Shown: piece after piece, positions 11,509-15,549 of the stretch
How positions within the stretch are numbered: position 1 is the stretch's first letter
Layout: every line of letters begins with the position of its first letter
NCBI GenBank assembly: GCA_016190465.1
Contig: JACPQP010000498.1
Location: 1 to 15,549 of the forward strand
DNA length: 15,549 nt
Reading direction: 5' to 3'
DNA from: Chloroflexota bacterium
Lineage (GTDB): Bacteria; Chloroflexota; UBA6077; FW602-bin22; JACPQP01
Notes under the pieces: model-generated
Told to the model about the DNA's origin: nothing
The model's database searches: none
The model's input: the letters and a program-made list of their open reading frames with translations, nothing else
Made by a program: the position numbers and the translations under genes

Positions 11509-13461
11509 CTAATGCTGGCCGTGGGTCGATCCGCCACTCCGGGGCGGGATATATGGAGGAGGCGCCACCCGAAAGTAATTCCGGAAGACACTTTCGGCGA
11601 TCTGCACGGCCTCTTCCCGAGATCCCCGCCGAAGGAAGATCGCCAGGGCCACCTCCGGGACGTCAGACGGGGCGTACCCGACGAACCAGCCGTGATTGAG
11701 CAGCTTCCCGCTGGCGTCGATCGCCGCCCGCTCGGCTGTCGCCGCGTGACCAGCCAGGCGCATGTCGGTCGCACCGGGGAAGTAGGCGGTACCCTGATAG
11801 CGTGCGCCGTTCGGGGTTTGCCCGATCGCCATCCCCGCCTTCCACCCTTCTTGAAGCAGTGACCAGTGGGCCGCGTCGAGCGGCACGGCCCGAACGACCT
11901 CGGGTCGAAAAGTGCGAACGATCTGATCCTGATCGTCGACGATCTTGCGGACGAGCTGCGGACGGTAGAGAGTGCCGCCGTTCGCGACCAGCGCTGCGAG
12001 CTGGGCCATCTGGAGCGGCGTCACCGTGAGGTACGCCTGGCCGACCGAGACCAGATAGGTGTCGCCGTGGTACCAGATCTCGTCGTAAGTGCGCTGTTTC
12101 CACTCGGGCGACGGGAAGAACCCACTGGCTTCGCCCGGAAGGCCGATGCCGCCGAGGCTGATGAATCCCAGCAGGCGTGCATAGTGGGCGATCCGATCGA
12201 CACCGAGCCCGGCGAACTTGCCGGTGGGCTCGCCGCCCCCCACCTGGTAGAAGAACGCGTTGCAGCCGTTGCCGAGCGCCGCGACCACATCCTGCCGCCC
12301 GAATGCACCGCGATCGGGAAACTCCGTGTTGACCGTCGGATCGAAGCGGCTCGGCGCGAGCAGCGACCCGGGACAGTCGATGAGCGTCCGGGGACCGATG
12401 ATCCCCTCCTGGAGGCCGCCCGCGGCGATCACTGTCTGGAATGGCGCGCCGGGAAGGTAGGTGCCACCGATGGCGCCGTTGAGCAGGGGATTGCGCGGAT
12501 CGGCCAGCAGCGCCGCGAAGTCCGCCTGGGGGATACCGCGCGCGAAGAGATTGTTGTCGTAGGCGGGCAGATGAATGAGCGCCAACACTTCGCCCGTCGC
12601 GGGCTGCAAAGCCACAGCGCTCGCCGTTTCGTAACGATCGAGTCGTTCGGCCAGCGCGGTAGCCAGCGCCCGTTGAAGGTCGAGGTCGATGGTCAGGACC
12701 AGGTTGTGGCCGGGTTTGGGACTATCCACGCCGAGCCGGCGCACCTCTCGCCCGGTCACGTCTACCTCGATGCGCCGCTCGCCGGGGATACCCCGCAGGT
12801 CCGGCTCGAACCCCTGCTCGATCCCGCTCTGGCCAACTCGATCGAGCAGCCCGTAGCGCTTCTCGACAAACTTTCGCAGGTCCTCGAATTGCTCCCGGTT
12901 GATCGGTCCGACGTAGCCGAGGATATGGGACGTCAGTGGTCCATCGAGGTACTCGCGGATCGGCTGGATGACGACGTGGACGCCTGGCAGGTCCAGGTGA
13001 CGCTCCTCCAGTAGGAAGGCGGTCGGCTCGTCGACGTTTGTCTTGAGTGGGATCAGCGTGAACTGGTCGGTCGTGCGCTCACGAAACTGCCGAAGGGCCT
13101 CACCGTCGGGAAGACCCAACACGGCTTCGACTCGCCGGAGGATCGCCTCCGGTTGTTTCGGCAGGTCGGCCGGAATCACCCCGACCGTGTAGCTCGGCCG
13201 GTTGCGGACCATCAGGATGCCGTTGCGGTCGTAGATCACGCCCCGGGGCGCCTCGACGTGGAGGATCCGGAAACGGTTGTTGTCCGCGTAGTTCCGGTAC
13301 TTCTGACCCTCGGCGATCTGGAGACGATAGAGTTGCGCGGCGAGCGCCAGCATAGCGATGACGATGACCGCGCCGAACGCGAACAGCCGCGTCCGGTACG
13401 GATCCTCGATGACCTGCTCGATGGGATCTTCCAGCGAGGTGATCGGCTCGACGAAGCTCAT
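11509..13461 (-). CDS. mrdA: PBP2-like protein lacking all transpeptidase catalytic motifs (pseudo-transpeptidase)
   Basis: This 650-residue class B penicillin-binding protein has the full PBP2 layout: one N-terminal membrane helix (about 25-45), the dimerisation/pedestal block APRGVIYDRNGILMVRN (71-87), GIEQGFEPDLRG (213-224), DLDLQRALATAL (259-270), PATGEVLALIHLPAYDNN (287-304), SVGQAYLTVTPLQMA (472-486) and GWFVGYAPSD (591-600). PBP2 normally cross-links peptidoglycan in complex with RodA. Here the SxxK motif (usually PGSTFK) reads PGAPFQ, with Ala339 and Gln342. The SxN motif reads Gly399-Cys-Asn401. The KTG motif (usually AGKTGTAE) reads AGHAATAE with His572-Ala573-Ala574. The codons at the SxxK position are GCG and CAG, read directly. 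The frame is intact with no stop, so this is not ordinary decay. A structural or RodA-activating role is inferred. The start ATG 13461 follows AAGGGCGAG. Confidence 0.9.
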   Translation of the reverse strand: MSFVEPITSLEDPIEQVIEDPYRTRLFAFGAVIVIAMLALAAQLYRLQIAEGQKYRNYADNNRFRILHVEAPRGVIYDRNGILMVRNRPSYTVGVIPADLPKQPEAILRRVEAVLGLPDGEALRQFRERTTDQFTLIPLKTNVDEPTAFLLEERHLDLPGVHVVIQPIREYLDGPLTSHILGYVGPINREQFEDLRKFVEKRYGLLDRVGQSGIEQGFEPDLRGIPGERRIEVDVTGREVRRLGVDSPKPGHNLVLTIDLDLQRALATALAERLDRYETASAVALQPATGEVLALIHLPAYDNNLFARGIPQADFAALLADPRNPLLNGAIGGTYLPGAPFQTVIAAGGLQEGIIGPRTLIDCPGSLLAPSRFDPTVNTEFPDRGAFGRQDVVAALGNGCNAFFYQVGGGEPTGKFAGLGVDRIAHYARLLGFISLGGIGLPGEASGFFPSPEWKQRTYDEIWYHGDTYLVSVGQAYLTVTPLQMAQLAALVANGGTLYRPQLVRKIVDDQDQIVRTFRPEVVRAVPLDAAHWSLLQEGWKAGMAIGQTPNGARYQGTAYFPGATDMRLAGHAATAERAAIDASGKLLNHGWFVGYAPSDVPEVALAIFLRRGSREEAVQIAESVFRNYFRVAPPPYIPPRSGGSTHGQH

Positions 13462-13472
13462 GCCACTCGCCC

Positions 13473-13596
13473 TTCAGTCGTCAGTAGTCAGCCGAGTCAT
13501 CAGCCGAGTTATCAGTTGTCAGTTATCAGTTCTCAGTAGTCACTCGTCAGCAGCCCCGGACTACTGAGAACTGACAACTGATGACTGATGACTCGG
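13473..13596. repeat. Heptamer-periodic low-complexity repeat forming a long inverted repeat
   Basis: The stretch is built from 7-base units of the type CAGTNNT on the plus strand up to about 13550, then their complements. Arms 13504-13541 and 13559-13596 (38 bp each) are inverted copies with about five mismatches and a 17-base loop. It fills the whole gap between the coiled-coil gene and the PBP2-like gene, and the right arm supplies the last 11 codons and the stop of the coiled-coil gene. It resembles dispersed repeats that translate as SVVSSQLSVIS-type peptides in other genomes. That resemblance is from memory, not a search. Confidence 0.85.
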
Positions 13597-14889
13597 TCGT
13601 TCCTGGGAGGATCCCTGCCAGCGGGCCAGCACCTCGGTCAGCTCACGCACCTCCGCCTGTAACACGCCCACCTGGCGCTCACGGAACGCGAGCTCCCGGC
13701 GCTCGAGGAGGATGAAGCGTGCCTGAGCCTCGGCCTGAAGGGCCACGAGCCGGTCGCGAAGCTGGTTGTCGTGCTCTTCGGCAAGCAGCCCCTGTTCACG
13801 CAACCGAACGGCCAACAGGTCGGCCATATCCTGCGTGCGCTGTCGTTTCCTCTCCAGCTCCTCTGTCCAGGCGCGCAGCTCGTCGAGGCGGACCCGTTGT
13901 CGCTCCAGGTGATCCCGCAGCTCGGCGGCGGTGGCCATCCCGCGCTGGGTGTCCTCGCTCACCTTCCACTGAGCGGACACGAGCTCGTCGATCCGCCGCC
14001 GCTGCGCTTCCCCCGCATCGGCAACGTGCTGCGTCTGCTCGCGAACGCTGGCCAACGCTCCGTCGACCCGCTGTACCCCGACGGCAATCAGCTCGATCTG
14101 CTTCTCGCGCTGGACGATCAGCTCGCGCAACGCGGCGTCGGCATCGCCGAGCACGCCCAGTTGCTGTGCAATGCCCGGAATCGAACGCGTGCGCTCGTCA
14201 AGCTCGGCACGCCAGCGGTCGAGCTGCTGCTGCCAATCGCCTAACTGCCGATTCCAGCGCAGATCAGCCAGCTTCTGCCAGTTGTCCACCTCGTTGATCG
14301 CCTTCTCCAGCGACTCGCCCCGTTCCTGCAACACGGACAGCATGTTCTCCGTGCGACGGTGGGCTTCGTCGCTCTGGCGGAGGCGACCGACAAGTTGTGT
14401 GCACTGGCGCTCGACCGCTTCAAGCCGAGCAACCAGCGACGACAGCTCGCCGCGCTCGTGTCGCGTCTCCTCGGCGATCGCGGCCTGCCGGGTGTTCAGC
14501 CCCTCGATCGTGCGCTGAAGCTCTGCGACGCGCTGGGCCAGCTCGCCAAGACCGCGCCGGTCCCGCGCGACCTCTGCGTTCGCCGCTTGCAGCTCCCGCT
14601 CGCGGGACGCCGCCTGATCCTCCACGCGCGTCGCCACAAGATCGATCGACTCGCGCAGTTGTCGGACGGCGTCGGAAAACGGGCTCAACTGTCCGAGCTG
14701 TTGCCGCAACCGCACGATCTCGTCGTCAAGTCGCCGGACGGCCTGGGTCAGCTCCGACTCCCCCCTGACGATCCGCCCGACCTGTCCCGCGAGCAGGTCG
14801 ACCGCCTCGTGATCCTTCTGGCGCTGTTCCATCAGCCAGGCGAGGAGCTGCTGAAGGTCGGGCTGACCGTCTATCCGATCTTTGTTCAT
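13561..14889 (-). CDS. Long coiled-coil protein, function unknown
   Basis: This 442-residue protein is almost entirely Glu/Gln/Arg/Leu/Ala-rich heptad sequence from about residue 45 to 425, predicted to form extended coiled coils with short breaks (for example LSPFSD near 68 and RSIPGIAQQLG near 236). There is no signal peptide and no membrane segment, so it is probably cytosolic. It contains a Trp-rich piece (NWQKLADLRWNRQLGDWQQQLDRW) near 201-224. The last 11 residues (PSHQSSVVSSQ) and the stop lie wholly in the inverted repeat. The ATG at 14889 is seven bases after the acetyltransferase stop; no Shine-Dalgarno is visible, so coupling is likely. ATGAACAA occurs twice around the junction. 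I do not recognise the family. Position upstream of the PBP2-like/rodA pair suggests, but does not show, a morphogenesis or scaffold role. Confidence 0.75.
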   Translation of the reverse strand: MNKDRIDGQPDLQQLLAWLMEQRQKDHEAVDLLAGQVGRIVRGESELTQAVRRLDDEIVRLRQQLGQLSPFSDAVRQLRESIDLVATRVEDQAASRERELQAANAEVARDRRGLGELAQRVAELQRTIEGLNTRQAAIAEETRHERGELSSLVARLEAVERQCTQLVGRLRQSDEAHRRTENMLSVLQERGESLEKAINEVDNWQKLADLRWNRQLGDWQQQLDRWRAELDERTRSIPGIAQQLGVLGDADAALRELIVQREKQIELIAVGVQRVDGALASVREQTQHVADAGEAQRRRIDELVSAQWKVSEDTQRGMATAAELRDHLERQRVRLDELRAWTEELERKRQRTQDMADLLAVRLREQGLLAEEHDNQLRDRLVALQAEAQARFILLERRELAFRERQVGVLQAEVRELTEVLARWQGSSQERPSHQSSVVSSQ

Positions 14890-14896
14890 CTATTGT

Positions 14897-15445
14897 TCAT
14901 ACCGTCGCGGCGAAGTAGACCACGATCTCGCGGCCACGGTGGGCCTGCTCGTGAAACCCGCAGAAGGCGAAACCGTTCTTCATCAGGAAGCGCAAGGCGG
15001 GGTAATTGCGCGTCTGCGTTTCGGCCAGCAGCGTCTGAAAGCCCTGCTCGCGCGCCCACCGGCGCAGCTCCCCGACCAGCCGAGATCCTATCCCCTGTCC
15101 CCGCTGCTCGGGTCGAACGACCAGGTCGGACACCCGAGCGATGCGCCGCTCCGCGTCCGCCTCGACCGCCAGGAAGCCGACAATTCGGTCGCTCAGCTCG
15201 TCTGCCGCGACGAAGAAGCCCGCGGCCCGGAGCCACTCGCGGATCAGTGCGTCGGCCGGTGGGCTCTCCACCACGGTCAGCGGCCGGGGGAGCCGGACCG
15301 TCCGAAAGCACACCGTGCCCTGATTGGCATCGAACCCGTCGAAGCGGTACTCCATCTGCCAGACGGTCGACGTCGTGTAACCCCGATCGATTGCCGCGCA
15401 CGGGCGATAGTCGCCCGCCGTCGCCACGCGCACGCAGATCGCCAT
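14897..15445 (-). CDS. GNAT-family N-acetyltransferase
   Basis: This 182-residue GCN5-related acetyltransferase transfers acetyl from acetyl-CoA to an amine of unknown identity. Motif A is clear: VSDLVVRPEQRGQGIGSRLVGEL at about 104-126, with the pyrophosphate-binding RGQGIG loop. It is followed by motif B, AETQTRNYPALRFLMKNGFAFCGFHEQ, with the Asn-x-x-Ala-x-x-Phe-x-x-x-x-Gly-Phe pattern. The N-terminal part (MAICVRVATAGDYRPCAAIDRGY) fits the usual first strand and helix. The substrate cannot be read from the sequence. I chose ATG 15445 because the family strand-1 motif starts here and GGGAGGG lies 12 bases upstream. It is the first gene of a minus-strand run with the coiled-coil gene, seven bases apart. 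Confidence 0.88.
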   Translation of the reverse strand: MAICVRVATAGDYRPCAAIDRGYTTSTVWQMEYRFDGFDANQGTVCFRTVRLPRPLTVVESPPADALIREWLRAAGFFVAADELSDRIVGFLAVEADAERRIARVSDLVVRPEQRGQGIGSRLVGELRRWAREQGFQTLLAETQTRNYPALRFLMKNGFAFCGFHEQAHRGREIVVYFAATV

Positions 15446-15489
15446 CCCGGCCGACTACCCTCCCGGATCGCTGTATGCCGCGCGGCAGT

Positions 15490-15498
15490 ATGATAGCA
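15490..15498 (-). promoter_or_regulatory. Extended -10 promoter for the acetyltransferase and coiled-coil genes
   Basis: On the minus strand TGC directly precedes TATCAT, forming an extended -10. No -35 match is seen 17 bp upstream, which is common for TGn promoters. It lies about 45 bases before the acetyltransferase start. Confidence 0.45.
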
Positions 15499-15549
15499 CA
15501 TCTGGAGTACTTAGGGCCCGGAGCGGGCCAGAGAGAGGGCAAACGGGGC

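Noticed and set aside
13473..13596. CRISPR-like array
   Set aside because: The units are 7 bases, contiguous and arranged as an inverted repeat, with no spacers and no cas genes nearby.

Overview
The window is GC-rich bacterial DNA (roughly 60-65% by eye) with tightly packed genes, many GTG/TTG starts and several intergenic hairpin or low-complexity repeats. The gene content suggests a Chloroflexota bacterium close to Thermomicrobia/Sphaerobacter: a Firmicute-like split BY-kinase exopolysaccharide module, a two-subunit B12-dependent acyl-CoA mutase operon, an SCO1664-family protein and RodA/PBP2. This placement is an inference from gene content and repeat style; no 16S or other marker gene is present.

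Layout on the left. Positions 1-472 hold the C-terminal end of an IS256/mutator-type transposase that runs in from outside the window. A strong sigma70-type promoter (528-557) then drives a leader of about 275 nt with mutually exclusive hairpins, followed by a plus-strand exopolysaccharide operon: a Wzz/YveK-type chain-length and kinase-adaptor protein (839-1591), a CpsD/YwqD-type tyrosine kinase (1588-2253), a CpsB/YwqE-type PHP phosphatase (2299-3078), a long-form glucose-1-phosphate thymidylyltransferase (3075-4163) and dTDP-glucose 4,6-dehydratase RmlB (4291-5292). Adaptor, kinase and phosphatase form a tyrosine-phosphorylation control module. The two sugar-nucleotide enzymes make dTDP-4-keto-6-deoxyglucose. 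No glycosyltransferase, flippase, polymerase, rmlC or rmlD is in the window. A 58-codon CxxC protein with its own promoter follows (5400-5576).

Middle, minus strand. Four genes run from 9378 down to 5573: a VOC-fold epimerase, a mutase large subunit, a cobalamin-binding small subunit and a MeaB/MeaI-type G-protein chaperone. The default annotation would be methylmalonyl-CoA mutase. However, the large subunit has Phe94 and Gln212 where methylmalonyl-CoA mutase has Tyr89 and Arg207, the signature reported for isobutyryl-CoA mutase. A divergent promoter pair (9418-9470) separates this operon from a plus-strand SCO1664-family gene (9513-10370).

Right, minus strand. In transcription order: a GNAT acetyltransferase (15445-14897), a 442-residue coiled-coil protein (14889-13561), a heptamer-periodic inverted repeat, a PBP2-like protein (13461-11509) and RodA (11483-10377). 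RodA keeps its conserved motifs. The PBP2-like protein is full length but has lost all three transpeptidase motifs (SxxK to APFQ, SxN to GCN, KTG to HAA), so it looks like a pseudo-transpeptidase retained next to an apparently active glycosyltransferase. This is the most striking observation in the window.

A recurring theme is intergenic repeats running into gene ends. The C-terminal tails of the chaperone, the B12 subunit and the coiled-coil protein all appear to be encoded by repeat DNA, and a 13-bp tandem repeat places two decoy start codons just ahead of the phosphatase gene.
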